From contig JAXMDM010000002.1 in NCBI GenBank assembly GCA_046348835.1, forward strand, positions 372,001 through 436,000: a stretch of DNA of 64,000 nucleotides, written 5' to 3'. This DNA comes from Defluviicoccus sp046348835 (lineage in GTDB: Bacteria > Pseudomonadota > Alphaproteobacteria > Rhodospirillales > Defluviicoccaceae). Below the pieces are notes generated by a model. That model saw nothing but the letters and a program-made list of their open reading frames with translations, had not been told where the DNA came from and did not search any database. Of the stretch, positions 16,171 to 25,124 are shown piece by piece; the stretch's first letter is position 1, and the number at the start of each line of letters is the position of its first letter. The translations under genes and the position numbers were made by a program.

Positions 16171-16929
16171 TCATCCGGCGGCCGAGGTGTCCGGATAATC
16201 GACACCCATCAGGTAGAGCCCGCAGGCGGGGGCGGTGGGGCCGGCGGCCCGCCGGTCGCAGGCAGCCAATGCCTCGCCGATCCGCTCCACCGGCCAACCC
16301 CCGTCGCCCACCCGCTTTAGCGAACCGACGATGATCCGAACCTGGTTGTGCAAGAAGGATCGCGCCGTGGCGGCGATGCGGATCATCTCGCCGTCGGTCT
16401 CGACGGTGAGGGAATCGAGGGTCTTCACCGGCGATGCGGCCTGGCACAGGGACGAACGGAAGCTGGAGAAGTCGTGGTGGCCGATGAGGAGGCGGGCGGC
16501 GGCCCCCATGGCGGCGCCATCGAGGGGGGAGCGGACCCACCAGGCGCGGCCGGTATCGATGGCGAGCGGCGCCGGACGATTGACGATCCGGTAAAGATAG
16601 CGGCGTCGCCGGGCGGAAAAGCGGGCGTGGAATTCGTCGTCGACCTCCGCCGCGTCCAGGATGCTGACCGGCGCCGGCCTCAGGTGGAAGTTGACCGCGT
16701 CGCGGATCGTCGCCCCCGGGAAGGGCCGGGGCAGATCCACGTGCGCCACCTGGCCCAGGGCATGAACCCCGGCATCGGTGCGGCCGGCACCGACCACGGT
16801 GACCGCGGCGCCGGTGAGGCGGCCGAGCGCTTCTTCGACCGCCTGCTGCACCGAAGGCCCGTTGTCCTGGCGCTGCCAGCCGACGAACGGGGCTCCGTCG
16901 TATTCGAGAGTCAACCGGTAGCGCGGCAT
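16171..16929 (-). CDS. truA: tRNA pseudouridine(38-40) synthase
   Basis: A 252-residue TruA, which isomerises uridines 38-40 in the tRNA anticodon arm. Family motifs are YDGAPFVGWQRQ at the N-terminus, the catalytic-Asp motif GAGRTDAGVHALGQ (Asp in GRTD), RRYLYRI, and the C-terminal FLHNQVRIIVGSL. The start ATG 16929 encodes MPRYRLTLEYDG, the typical start. It is transcribed on its own strand between two plus-strand genes. Confidence 0.96.
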   Translation of the reverse strand: MPRYRLTLEYDGAPFVGWQRQDNGPSVQQAVEEALGRLTGAAVTVVGAGRTDAGVHALGQVAHVDLPRPFPGATIRDAVNFHLRPAPVSILDAAEVDDEFHARFSARRRRYLYRIVNRPAPLAIDTGRAWWVRSPLDGAAMGAAARLLIGHHDFSSFRSSLCQAASPVKTLDSLTVETDGEMIRIAATARSFLHNQVRIIVGSLKRVGDGGWPVERIGEALAACDRRAAGPTAPACGLYLMGVDYPDTSAAG

Positions 16930-17062
16930 CTGCGGGCGCGGCTATGGTCGAACGGGGACGGTCATCGCTGCCATAAAGGAACGATAAACCTGCTTCGCGT
17001 CACCATAGGGCGTTCCGCCCGTGAGCCGATCACGCGGCGGTGGAACGACAGTGACGAGCGAT

Positions 17063-18109
17063 ATGGCCACCACGTTCTCAAGCGCGATTACCGACATCGA
17101 TCGCGACTCCCTCTACACGCTGCCGCTCTCCATCATTCCCCTGGAGACCTCGGCCCTGCGCCGCGCCCGCATGATCAAGAACGTGCGTCTCGACAGCGTG
17201 ATCGAGATCTTCGCCGACGCCAACTCCGGTTCGGGGCAGCTCATGGTGGAGAGCCTGCCGCACGTCTTCGATTGGCCCGAGGGAAGCATCCATCCCGACC
17301 TGGGGACCATGCGCAAGCTGGCGATGATGCCGAGCTTCGATGTCTACAGCCTGCGCATTCTCCTCCGCGATCACGGTATCGCCGTCAACAGCCATGACGC
17401 GCTTCGCCTCTCGCAGGCGAAAAACCGCGACCTGACCAGCTACATGGCGACCTTCACCCGTCCGCTCATCGTCAACATTTACGGCGAGCAGAACATCGCC
17501 ATTTCCAGCTTCGAGGACATCATCGGGCTGTTCCGAAACCCGGATCGGAAGAAATCGATCGAAAATCTCCGCATCATGGCGGACAAGCTTGAGATAGAGA
17601 TGGAGTATATCCCGCGATTTCTCGAAGATTACGGTGATATATTCCTGTCGTTCTCATACTATAGGAGCTGTCTGGACCAAATAACTCCGATCATCGGCGA
17701 GTTCCTGGACTGGCTACGCCAGGTTCAGACCAATCAGGTCCTGCGCCGTGATCCCGATCTTCTCAGCGCCTGCCGGATCATTCAGGAGACCCTCAACGAC
17801 CGGCTGGCGGCGATCACCGGCTGCTTCGAGAATTTCGACCGCAGCGCCCGCGACCTGTGGCAGGACCTGACCCCGGACCGGTTCGCCAAGGTGGAGCGGC
17901 TGATCAAGGGCCACCATGCCTTTATCGGCGGCATCCTTTGCGCGCTGACGGTGAAGATCGAAAACTGGGATCGCGCCTTTCCCGACAAGAGCAGCGGCAG
18001 TCCCGCCCGCCGCGCCGAGTATCTGATGTCGGAGATGCGGCAGGGGATCGAGAAGATCCGCAAAATCCAGGTGTCAGCGCCGATGCTGGCCGAACTCCGC
18101 ACCGGCTAG
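17063..18109 (+). CDS. Conserved hypothetical protein, no recognised domain
   Basis: I do not recognise a functional domain. From ATG 17063 the product has 348 residues and no signal peptide or membrane helix, so it is probably cytoplasmic. It opens MATTFSSAITDIDRDSLYTL and contains regularly spaced Leu/Ile suggesting an all-helical fold, a stretch SYMATFTRPLIVNIYG, and a region LEDYGDIFLSFSYYRSCLD. The DNA between about 17570 and 17690 is noticeably less GC-rich than its surroundings. GTG 17051 (with GGTGG upstream) and GTG 17021 are alternative starts. It is divergent from truA and converges on fmt with 1 nt between stops. I infer a lineage-specific alphaproteobacterial family. Confidence 0.8.
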   Translation: MATTFSSAITDIDRDSLYTLPLSIIPLETSALRRARMIKNVRLDSVIEIFADANSGSGQLMVESLPHVFDWPEGSIHPDLGTMRKLAMMPSFDVYSLRILLRDHGIAVNSHDALRLSQAKNRDLTSYMATFTRPLIVNIYGEQNIAISSFEDIIGLFRNPDRKKSIENLRIMADKLEIEMEYIPRFLEDYGDIFLSFSYYRSCLDQITPIIGEFLDWLRQVQTNQVLRRDPDLLSACRIIQETLNDRLAAITGCFENFDRSARDLWQDLTPDRFAKVERLIKGHHAFIGGILCALTVKIENWDRAFPDKSSGSPARRAEYLMSEMRQGIEKIRKIQVSAPMLAELRTG

Positions 18110-18110
18110 C

Positions 18111-19085
18111 TCAGCCGAGGAGGGTGCCCGCCGGCAGCGCATATCCGCGCAGGAAGGCGTCGGCCGGCACCGCCGCCCGACCCGGACGCTGGATCGTCGT
18201 CAAGCGCAGAAAGCCCGATCCGCAGGCGACGGTCAGCCGGTCGTCGACGACGACGCCGGGTGCCGAAGCCGCTGATGCCTCCACTGTCTCCAGGGCCGTC
18301 GCCCGCAGCACCTTCAGCCGCTCGCCGGCGTGCTCGAACCACACCCCCGGGTCGGGGTTCAAGGCCCGGACCATCCGGTCCAGCTCGACCGCGGAACGAG
18401 CCCAGTCGAGACGGCCTTCGCTGCGCTCGAGCTTGCGGGCGTAAGTGGCTCCCTCCGCCGGTTGCGCCCGGGCGGCGAGGGTCCCTGCGGCGAGGCCGTC
18501 GAGGGCATCCACCATCAGCCGCGCACCGATGACCGCCAGGGCGTCGGTGAGGCCGGCGGCGGTGGTCTCGTCGTCGATGGGAAGGCGCTCGACCAGCAGC
18601 ATCGGCCCGGTGTCCAGTCCTTCATCCATCCGCATGATGGTGACCCCGGTTTCTCTGTCACCGGCGAGGATGGCCCGTTCGATCGGCGCCGCTCCCCGCC
18701 AGCGCGGCAAGAGCGAGGCGTGCACGTTGAGGCAGCCGAGCCGGGGCGCGGTTAGGACCGCCGCGGGCAGGATCAGGCCGTAGGCGGCGACGACGGCGGC
18801 GTCGAGATGGAGCCGGACGAACTCATCTTGAACCTCCGCCGTCTTCAGCGAAGTCGGGGTCAGGACGGGCACGCCGTTAGCCTCGGCGAAGGCCTGCACC
18901 GGCGAGGGCCGCGGTTTCTGGCCGCGTCCCGCCGGCTTCGCCGCGCGGCTGTAGACGGCGGCGAGATCGTGTCCCGCCACGACCAGTGCCGCCAGTGTCG
19001 GGACCGAGAAGGGCGCGCTACCCATGAACGCCAGCCGCAGCCGCTGCGGCTCGCCCCGGGCGGCCAAGGCGGGAGGAGGGGGCAT
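18111..19085 (-). CDS. fmt: Methionyl-tRNA formyltransferase
   Basis: A 324-residue enzyme that formylates initiator Met-tRNA using 10-formyl-THF. It shows the N-terminal Rossmann start LRLAFMGSAPFSVPTL, the catalytic loop NVHASLLPRWRGAAPIERAI (Asn and His), MRMDEGLDTG, and the C-terminal OB-like tRNA-binding domain (RALNPDPGVWFEHAGERLKV). It lies 19 nt downstream of def on the same strand, the standard def-fmt pair whose products add and remove the formyl group. Confidence 0.97.
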   Translation of the reverse strand: MPPPPALAARGEPQRLRLAFMGSAPFSVPTLAALVVAGHDLAAVYSRAAKPAGRGQKPRPSPVQAFAEANGVPVLTPTSLKTAEVQDEFVRLHLDAAVVAAYGLILPAAVLTAPRLGCLNVHASLLPRWRGAAPIERAILAGDRETGVTIMRMDEGLDTGPMLLVERLPIDDETTAAGLTDALAVIGARLMVDALDGLAAGTLAARAQPAEGATYARKLERSEGRLDWARSAVELDRMVRALNPDPGVWFEHAGERLKVLRATALETVEASAASAPGVVVDDRLTVACGSGFLRLTTIQRPGRAAVPADAFLRGYALPAGTLLG

Positions 19086-19104
19086 GGGAGCGTCGCGGTG
19101 CGCG

Positions 19105-19623
19105 CTACCCGACCGGTTCCAGGCGCTTCGCCTTCGCCAGCTTGCGCAAGATGATGTTCCGCTTCAGCGACGAAAGGTGATCGACGAACAGCACCCCGTC
19201 GAGATGATCGATCTCGTGCTGGATGCACTTGGCGAGGAGGCCGTCCGCCTCCAGCTCCTGCACCACGTCGCGTTCGTCGCGATAGCGCACCTTGATGGCA
19301 GCGGGCCGGGTCACCTCGGCATACTGATCGGGAAGCGAAAGACACCCCTCTTCGCCCGTCGCCAGTGTCTGGTCGCGCCAGATCACCTCCGGATCGGCCA
19401 TGCGGTAAGGGGAGGGCGCTTCATCGGGAAGCGAGATGTCGACGACGATGACACGCTTCAGCACGCCCACCTGCGGGGCCGCCAGGCCAATTCCGTTCGA
19501 TTGATGCATGATGTCCAGCATGTCGTCCATCAGCCGGCTGATCTCGGGATCGACGGTGCCGACGGCGCGGGCCGACTGTTTGAGGCGCGGATCGGGGGCA
19601 ACGATGACGGACAGAGAAGACAT
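19105..19623 (-). CDS. def: Peptide deformylase
   Basis: A 172-residue metalloenzyme that removes the N-formyl group from nascent proteins. All three motifs are present: GIGLAAPQVG (motif 1), EEGCLSLP (motif 2 with the metal-binding Cys) and QHEIDHLDG (motif 3, HEXXH-type). The start ATG 19623 gives MSSLSVIVAPDPRLK. It is first in the def-fmt operon. Confidence 0.97.
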   Translation of the reverse strand: MSSLSVIVAPDPRLKQSARAVGTVDPEISRLMDDMLDIMHQSNGIGLAAPQVGVLKRVIVVDISLPDEAPSPYRMADPEVIWRDQTLATGEEGCLSLPDQYAEVTRPAAIKVRYRDERDVVQELEADGLLAKCIQHEIDHLDGVLFVDHLSSLKRNIILRKLAKAKRLEPVG

Positions 19624-19722
19624 GGAAACCGGCAGATTGATGGACGTTCACATACAGGGGTCACATAAGAACGGGCCGGCAGTGCCGTCAAGAAGCGGCG
19701 ATCGCCCGACAGGGCCCGGGCG

Positions 19723-21123
19723 CTATTGACGGACGCGGACGCGGTAGGTGAGTTCGGCGCCGCCGCCCGCCGGAACCGTCAGCGGCCAAGCGACGCGGCC
19801 GGCGCTGACCTGTTGGTGTTTGGCGCTCTCCTGGAGCATCTGCCAGTCGCCGGGGATATCCTCGACGACACGGACGACCACCGGGCGGCCCCTGGCATTG
19901 CGGACCGCCACCTCGTAGCCGGCCTCGAACACGTTTCCCTGCGGATCGATCAGGGAAAACGCGGTCTGTCGGCGGCTGACGGTGATGTCGAAGGCCTTAC
20001 CCGGCTCGATCGTCGCCCGTTCGCCGACAGGGGTGGCCTGGAGGCTGTCTTCACCCAGGAGTCGGGCGACGCCCGTATCGTCGGCGGTGTAGACCCGGGC
20101 GACGCCGGCGGGCAGCGGCACCCCCGGCACGCCGCCGGCGGCGTTGACGAAGCTGATGCGCACGTCGGGGTTGGTGCGCGTTCGCTCGTCACCGGTCCGG
20201 AACGGGCTGACGCTGTCGGTGCTGACGTATTCGATCGTCACCGGAACGGCGGCGGCCTCCAGCAGCGGTACCTGACGAATCTCCTGGTCGGCCAGACTGA
20301 CCGGCTTCGGCAAGGTGTAGAGATAAACGTCGCCGATCTCCTGGCGTTTCGGCGCCGCCGCCGGAGCCGCCATCATCGCCTCGGCACGGGCGGCGCCGGG
20401 GACGGGCACCGACGGCGTCTCGCGGTTGATCTCGCCGGCAACCAGCGACAGCGTTGCCTCGGGGAAGTCGGCACCGCTGCGGTTGGTGACGATGGCTCGG
20501 CCGGTCAGGCGCGCCCGCTCCCCTGCCGCATCGAGGAACAGCACATAGTCGGCGGCCCAGTTCAGCCCCGGCGCCATGTAGCCGATATCCAGATCGCGTT
20601 TCCCGCCGGCCGGGGCATCCACCTCGACGAAAAGGGCCGGCCGGGGCCGCAACCCCGCCGGAACGTCGGCGTAGGCGATCCGCCCGGGGACGCCGGCCTC
20701 GATCCGATCGCCGATGCGCAGCACCGGCCCTCCCTCGATGGCGAGGAGGGTGGCCTTCTGCGTCGTCTCTTCGCCCGACTGGGGGTTGGTGCGGATCACC
20801 GTCACCTCCTTGCCGAGATGGCTTTCGAGGAGCGTGGCGGCGGTGAGCCGTTGCAGGTCGTAGCGGACGCCGCTTACCGCGGCGTCGTGGGCGGTGACGA
20901 TGATGCTGGCCGGAGGCAGGCGGGACGGGAGTCCTTCGACGACGACGCTGGAGGAGCCGGCGGGCAGCAGGACGGAGCGCGTTTCCTGGACGAGCGCCAT
21001 CCCGTCGGCATAGGCGGTGACGTGCAGGCGGGCGCGGCTGGATTCCGGGGCCGCCACCTCGTCGGCCAGCGCCGTCGATGCCAGTACGAGCGCGAGCCCG
21101 ACGATCGATAATCGGACGTTCAT
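19723..21123 (-). CDS. DUF4139 domain-containing exported protein
   Basis: A 466-residue protein with a Sec signal peptide (MNVRLSIVGLALVLASTALA, cleavage probably after about residue 20), so periplasmic or outer-envelope. The mature part begins with a beta-rich domain (LHVTAYADGMALVQETRSVLLPAG). It continues into the DUF4139 region, with LDIGYMAPGLNWAADYVLFLD typical of that family, and ends in beta-strand-rich sequence (GAELTYRVRVRQ). Function is unknown in the family (mucoidy-inhibitor MuiA-like proteins are distant relatives). It is divergent from rmuC. Confidence 0.8.
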   Translation of the reverse strand: MNVRLSIVGLALVLASTALADEVAAPESSRARLHVTAYADGMALVQETRSVLLPAGSSSVVVEGLPSRLPPASIIVTAHDAAVSGVRYDLQRLTAATLLESHLGKEVTVIRTNPQSGEETTQKATLLAIEGGPVLRIGDRIEAGVPGRIAYADVPAGLRPRPALFVEVDAPAGGKRDLDIGYMAPGLNWAADYVLFLDAAGERARLTGRAIVTNRSGADFPEATLSLVAGEINRETPSVPVPGAARAEAMMAAPAAAPKRQEIGDVYLYTLPKPVSLADQEIRQVPLLEAAAVPVTIEYVSTDSVSPFRTGDERTRTNPDVRISFVNAAGGVPGVPLPAGVARVYTADDTGVARLLGEDSLQATPVGERATIEPGKAFDITVSRRQTAFSLIDPQGNVFEAGYEVAVRNARGRPVVVRVVEDIPGDWQMLQESAKHQQVSAGRVAWPLTVPAGGGAELTYRVRVRQ

Positions 21124-21198
21124 CCAGCCCTTCTCCCTAAGCGACTCTTCTCGTTATGGAATTTGCGTCCGGCCGGTGCCGGGTGCAAGCTGCCGCGC

Positions 21199-22380
21199 AT
21201 GGCGACCCTGTCCATCCCTTCGCCTCTGGACGCACCGGGCAGCGAGGTCCTGCTCGGTCTCAGCGCCGGCTTCGCCGTCGCCGTCTTTTTTGCCCTCATC
21301 GTCCTGATGCTGCGCGGCGAACGGGCGCGCGGTGAGGCGGCGGCGCAACTGGCCCGGGTCGGACAGATGGCGGATCGGCTGGCGCTGGCCCAGGCGGAGC
21401 TGGCCGGTTGTGTCGACCAGGGGCAGCGTGCCCTCGACGAACGCATCGACGTGCTGGGACGGCGGGTGGGCGATGGCCTCCTGCAGCAGACCGAGCGAAC
21501 CGCCGAACACCTGCGCGTCCTCCACGAGCGCTTGGCGGTGATCGATTCGGCCGGCAAGACCATCGATGAACTCACCCTGCAGGTGGGCGGCCTGACCGAA
21601 ATCCTGGCCAACAAGCAGGCGCGCGGCGCCTTCGGCGAGGTCCAACTGCACGACCTCGTCTGTGCGGTGCTGCCCCCGGCCGCCTATGCCTTCCAGGTTT
21701 CGCTCGGCAACGGCACCCGCGTCGACTGCCTCCTGCGCCTGCCCGAGCCGCCCGGCCCCATCGCCGTCGATGCCAAGTTTCCCTTGGAAAGCTACCGGGC
21801 GCTGCGCCGGGCCGGCGACGAAGCAACCCGGACCAGGGCGTCGCGCGCGTTCGCCCAGGACGTCGGCCGGCACGTCCGCGACATCCAGGAAAAATACCTG
21901 GTTCCGGGCGAGACGGCCGATTCGGCGATGCTGTTCCTGCCGTCGGAGGCGGTTTACGCGGAACTGCACGCCAACTTCGCCAACGTCGTCGAGGATGCGT
22001 TTCGGCGGAAGGTGTGGATCGTGTCGCCGACCACCCTGTGGGCGACCCTGAACACCTTGCGGGCGGTCCTCCGCGACGTCCGCCTGCGCGAGGATGCGCA
22101 TGCCCTGCAAGCGGCACTACAGGGCTTGACCGCCGATCTCGACCGGCTCAATCAGCGGGTGCTCAATTTGCAGCGCCACTTCGACCAGGCCACCGACGAC
22201 GCTCGCCAGGTGGTTATTTCCTGCGAGAAGGCAATGGCACGGGCCGCCCGGCTTGACCTCTCCCGTCTCACCGCCGACGAAGGGGCTCCGCCGGTGCCGC
22301 CGGCCCAGCCTTCGTCGGCGGCACCGATCGTGCTTGCGGAACAAATTCAACAAACCGGCGGAACAGGACACGATACATGA
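21199..22380 (+). CDS. rmuC: DNA recombination protein RmuC
   Basis: A 393-residue RmuC-family protein. One N-terminal membrane helix (about residues 14-34) is followed by a coiled-coil-prone region, then the PD-(D/E)XK nuclease-like core with KQARGAFGEVQLHDLV, VDCLLRLPEPPGPIAVDAKFPLE (Asp and Lys of the nuclease-like motif) and FLPSEAVYAEL. RmuC limits recombination at inverted repeats in E. coli. ATG 21199 was chosen over the 12-residue longer in-frame start because the sequence upstream is not family-like. It overlaps the NnrS gene by 4 nt (ATGA). Confidence 0.92.
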   Translation: MATLSIPSPLDAPGSEVLLGLSAGFAVAVFFALIVLMLRGERARGEAAAQLARVGQMADRLALAQAELAGCVDQGQRALDERIDVLGRRVGDGLLQQTERTAEHLRVLHERLAVIDSAGKTIDELTLQVGGLTEILANKQARGAFGEVQLHDLVCAVLPPAAYAFQVSLGNGTRVDCLLRLPEPPGPIAVDAKFPLESYRALRRAGDEATRTRASRAFAQDVGRHVRDIQEKYLVPGETADSAMLFLPSEAVYAELHANFANVVEDAFRRKVWIVSPTTLWATLNTLRAVLRDVRLREDAHALQAALQGLTADLDRLNQRVLNLQRHFDQATDDARQVVISCEKAMARAARLDLSRLTADEGAPPVPPAQPSSAAPIVLAEQIQQTGGTGHDT

Positions 22381-23534
22381 CGACCGAATCCCCGCTGAGC
22401 ATCAAGCCACCCCAGGGGATGGGGCGTGGCGACCGCCTTCCGACCGTGTTCGCGGCGGGATTCCGGCTGTTCTTCCTCGCCGCCGGCGTCTACGCCGTCG
22501 TGGCGACGGGCCTGTGGGTCTACGCGTGGCAGGGCGGCATCGCCCTGTCGCCCGCTTGGCACGGGCACGAGATGATTTTCGGCTTTGCCGCGGCCGCCAT
22601 CGCCGGCTTCTTGCTGACGGCGGTGCCCAACTGGACCGGTAGGCCGAGCCTGCGGGGGATGCCGTTGCTGGGCCTCGGCTTGGTTTGGCTGGTCGGGCGC
22701 GTCGCCATGCTGATGGACACCCTTGCCTGGCTCGACCTGCTGTTCCTGCCGGTGCTGGCCATCGTTGTCGGCCGCGATATCGTGTCGGCGCGGAACAGCC
22801 GCAACTACGGGGTCCTGTTCATCGTCCTGGCTCTGGCCGGACTGAACCTGCTGTTCCATGTTGGCGACGAGCTTACCGTCTTGTGGGCGGCCACCTTCCT
22901 GATCGTCGCGCTGATCGCGCTGATCGGCGGCCGTATCGTCCCGGCGTTCACCCAGAATGCGCTCAGGGCCTCGGGCGAGACGAAGGCGGTCTGTTCGACC
23001 CCGCCCCTGGTGCAGCGGCTGGCGGTCCCGTCGGTGGTAGTGGTCGTCGCCGCCCAGATTCTCCTGCCCGAGACTCACGTCGCCGGCGTCGCCGCCCTGG
23101 TCGCGGCGGCGATCCTCGGCTTCGGCATGACCGGGTGGCGGAGCTGGGCGACGAGGCGGATGCCGATCGTCTGGATCCTCCACGCCGGATACGTATGGGT
23201 TCCCATTGGGTTGTTCCTGGTGGCGCTCGCCGACCTCACCGGCGTCATCCAGCCCACCCGCGCCCTGCACGCGCTGACCGCCAACGCCATCGGCATCATG
23301 GTGCTGGCGGTCGCCTCGCGCGCCGCGCTGGGCCACAGCGGTCGGCCGCTCCGTGTGGGACGGGCGACGGTCGTGGCCTATGTCCTGGTGATCGCCGGCG
23401 GGCTGCTGCGGGTGGTGGGGCCGGCCGAGACCATCGTCGCCGCCGGTCTCTTGTGGGCAGCCGGCTACGCCGTCTTTACCGCCGCCTACTGGCCGGTGCT
23501 GACCCGCCCGCGCGTCGACGGTCTTCCCGGCTGA
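22377..23534 (+). CDS. nnrS: NnrS family haem/copper membrane protein
   Basis: A 385-residue protein with about 12 hydrophobic segments. Diagnostic NnrS motifs are FAAGFRLFFLAAGVYA near the N-terminus, WHGHEMIFGFAAAAIAGFLLTAVPNWTG, and GGRIVPAFTQNAL. NnrS proteins protect metabolism during nitric oxide stress and contain haem and copper in Rhodobacter. No denitrification or NO-reductase genes are nearby, and no Fnr/Nnr-type operator is visible. It is translationally coupled to rmuC. Confidence 0.9.
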   Translation: MTTESPLSIKPPQGMGRGDRLPTVFAAGFRLFFLAAGVYAVVATGLWVYAWQGGIALSPAWHGHEMIFGFAAAAIAGFLLTAVPNWTGRPSLRGMPLLGLGLVWLVGRVAMLMDTLAWLDLLFLPVLAIVVGRDIVSARNSRNYGVLFIVLALAGLNLLFHVGDELTVLWAATFLIVALIALIGGRIVPAFTQNALRASGETKAVCSTPPLVQRLAVPSVVVVVAAQILLPETHVAGVAALVAAAILGFGMTGWRSWATRRMPIVWILHAGYVWVPIGLFLVALADLTGVIQPTRALHALTANAIGIMVLAVASRAALGHSGRPLRVGRATVVAYVLVIAGGLLRVVGPAETIVAAGLLWAAGYAVFTAAYWPVLTRPRVDGLPG

Positions 23535-23632
23535 GCGAAATCTGGGTGGAATCGGCGCCGCGCCGCCAACTGACCGCTTGAATCCGTTCGGCCGGCGAAT
23601 CCGTTGCCAGTGAGCGGCTTAAGCGCAAGTCC

Positions 23633-23758
23633 TCAGGATCTGCGGTCCCGCCCGCGCCGCAGGGTCGCTTCCAGGCTGGCCATGCGCTCGGCCGTGGCAG
23701 GCACGAGTTCGGCGAGCAGCCAGATCAGGAGGACGACGATGTTCAGCGTCGCGAGCAT
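23633..23758 (-). CDS. Small membrane protein, 41 residues
   Basis: An ATG at 23758-23756 opens a 41-codon frame preceded by GAGAGGGA at about 7 nt. The product starts MLATLNIVVLLIWLLAELVP, a single hydrophobic helix, and ends in a basic tail (TLRRGRDRRS). That is the layout of many regulatory or complex-associated small membrane proteins. The RBS, helix-then-basic-tail topology and placement in an otherwise empty intergenic stretch support it. I know no family. It lies between the convergent NnrS gene and the divergent wall hydrolase. Confidence 0.55.
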   Translation of the reverse strand: MLATLNIVVLLIWLLAELVPATAERMASLEATLRRGRDRRS

Positions 23759-24007
23759 GGGATGTCCCTCTCGTGATTAGCAGCCGACGCGACGTTCCGT
23801 GGACACCCCTAGTCCGCCGAGCGGCGCCGCGGCCGAACGTAGCCCGATTATGGGCCAACGAAAGTTGCTTTTCGGTAAGCTGACCGGCGTCGCGCGGACG
23901 GGTCGACGGCAGCCGCCGGGACGCCGTGGGGCGGGACAGCCGCCCTGTTTGCGCGCCCCGGGCTTCGTGCCAGTATTGGAGTGGGGCAACGGCAGGAGCG
24001 GGCAAGG

Positions 24008-25081
24008 ATGCGACAGCGCACCCGAGGACTTCTTCTCCCGGTCCTGATTTCGCTGCTTTGCCAAGTGGGTATCGCCGCCGTCGCCGACGACGAGATCGAT
24101 TGGCGGTCCGAATATGGCGAGAGTGACGCCAGCGTTTCCGAGGAGCTTCCGTCCGATTCGGATTTTGCCGGCGACCCTGGCTCGCAGGCGGACGATGCCG
24201 CTGTCGAGGAGGCATCCGGCGAGCCGACCTATGGCCAAGCCGGCTATGAAGAGGCCGATCAGGGGGAGCCCGCGGCCGACGGCGAAACGGCCTGGTGGAC
24301 GGCCGTCGAGCCGGACGCGGACGAGAGCCTCACCTATGCCCAACCGGCCGAGGAGGGAGCGGCCGAGGCTGTCCAATTAACCTCGGATACCGGCCTGCAC
24401 GGGGGTCCCTCGGGCGGCCTTTCGGCGGAAGATCGCGAGGCCATCGGCCGGATCGCTTACGCGGAGGCCGGCAATCAGGGCGAGGAGGGGATCGCGGCGG
24501 TGATCTATACCATCCTCAACCGCGTCTCCTCCGGCCAGTTCCAAAGCACCGTCCAGGGCGTCATCGATGCGCCGAACCAGTTCGAGCCGGCGACCCGGGC
24601 GGGAGGCTGGCGCAACCTCCCGTCGCTCACTCAGAGCCAGCGGATTCAGTACGAGACCATCCTCAACCTGATCCTCGCCAGTCGTCTTCCCGATCTGACC
24701 AACGGCGCGCTGTTCTTCCAGAATGCGCGGATCGTCGCCGAACGGGCTGCGGCCGGCAGCGGTTCCTCCTATCTCGTCGACTTCGGCGGCACCCCGCCGA
24801 TCGCCGAAATTCGCGACCACCGCTTCTACGACGCCCGTGCCGCGGTCAATCTGGCGGCGGGACGTTGGCGCGGTGCGGCAGGCGCTTCCCGGGAGACGTC
24901 GGCCGCCGACCTCGCCTACGACCGCGGCTATGGAGCGGTGTACGGCGCGGTGGGCTCGGGCGATGAGCCGTCGGCCGAAGACGACGCGGCCGCGGGCGAT
25001 TCTCCGTCCCCAGGCGAGGATGCCTGGACCCGCCCGGCCGAAGGGTTCGACGCCGACGGCTCTTCTGAGCCATCATCCTGA
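24008..25081 (+). CDS. SleB-type cell wall hydrolase with acidic N-terminal region
   Basis: A 357-residue exported protein. The start ATG 24008 (AGGAG about 9 nt upstream) opens a basic signal peptide, MRQRTRGLLLPVLISLLCQ, cleaved near residue 27. Residues about 28-135 are low-complexity and very acidic (Asp/Glu/Ala/Gly). Residues about 140-275 form a Hydrolase_2 (SleB) domain with the catalytic-Glu region RIAYAEAGNQGEEG, VIYTILNRV, and HRFYDA. The C-terminal 70 residues are again acidic and disordered. SleB-family enzymes cleave peptidoglycan, often as lytic transglycosylases. The acidic spacers are unusual and may tether or hold the enzyme away from the wall. Confidence 0.85.
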   Translation: MRQRTRGLLLPVLISLLCQVGIAAVADDEIDWRSEYGESDASVSEELPSDSDFAGDPGSQADDAAVEEASGEPTYGQAGYEEADQGEPAADGETAWWTAVEPDADESLTYAQPAEEGAAEAVQLTSDTGLHGGPSGGLSAEDREAIGRIAYAEAGNQGEEGIAAVIYTILNRVSSGQFQSTVQGVIDAPNQFEPATRAGGWRNLPSLTQSQRIQYETILNLILASRLPDLTNGALFFQNARIVAERAAAGSGSSYLVDFGGTPPIAEIRDHRFYDARAAVNLAAGRWRGAAGASRETSAADLAYDRGYGAVYGAVGSGDEPSAEDDAAAGDSPSPGEDAWTRPAEGFDADGSSEPSS

Positions 25082-25124
25082 GGGTGCGTCCGTCCGCCGC
25101 GTCGTCTTCGGCCGGCGGCGCCGA

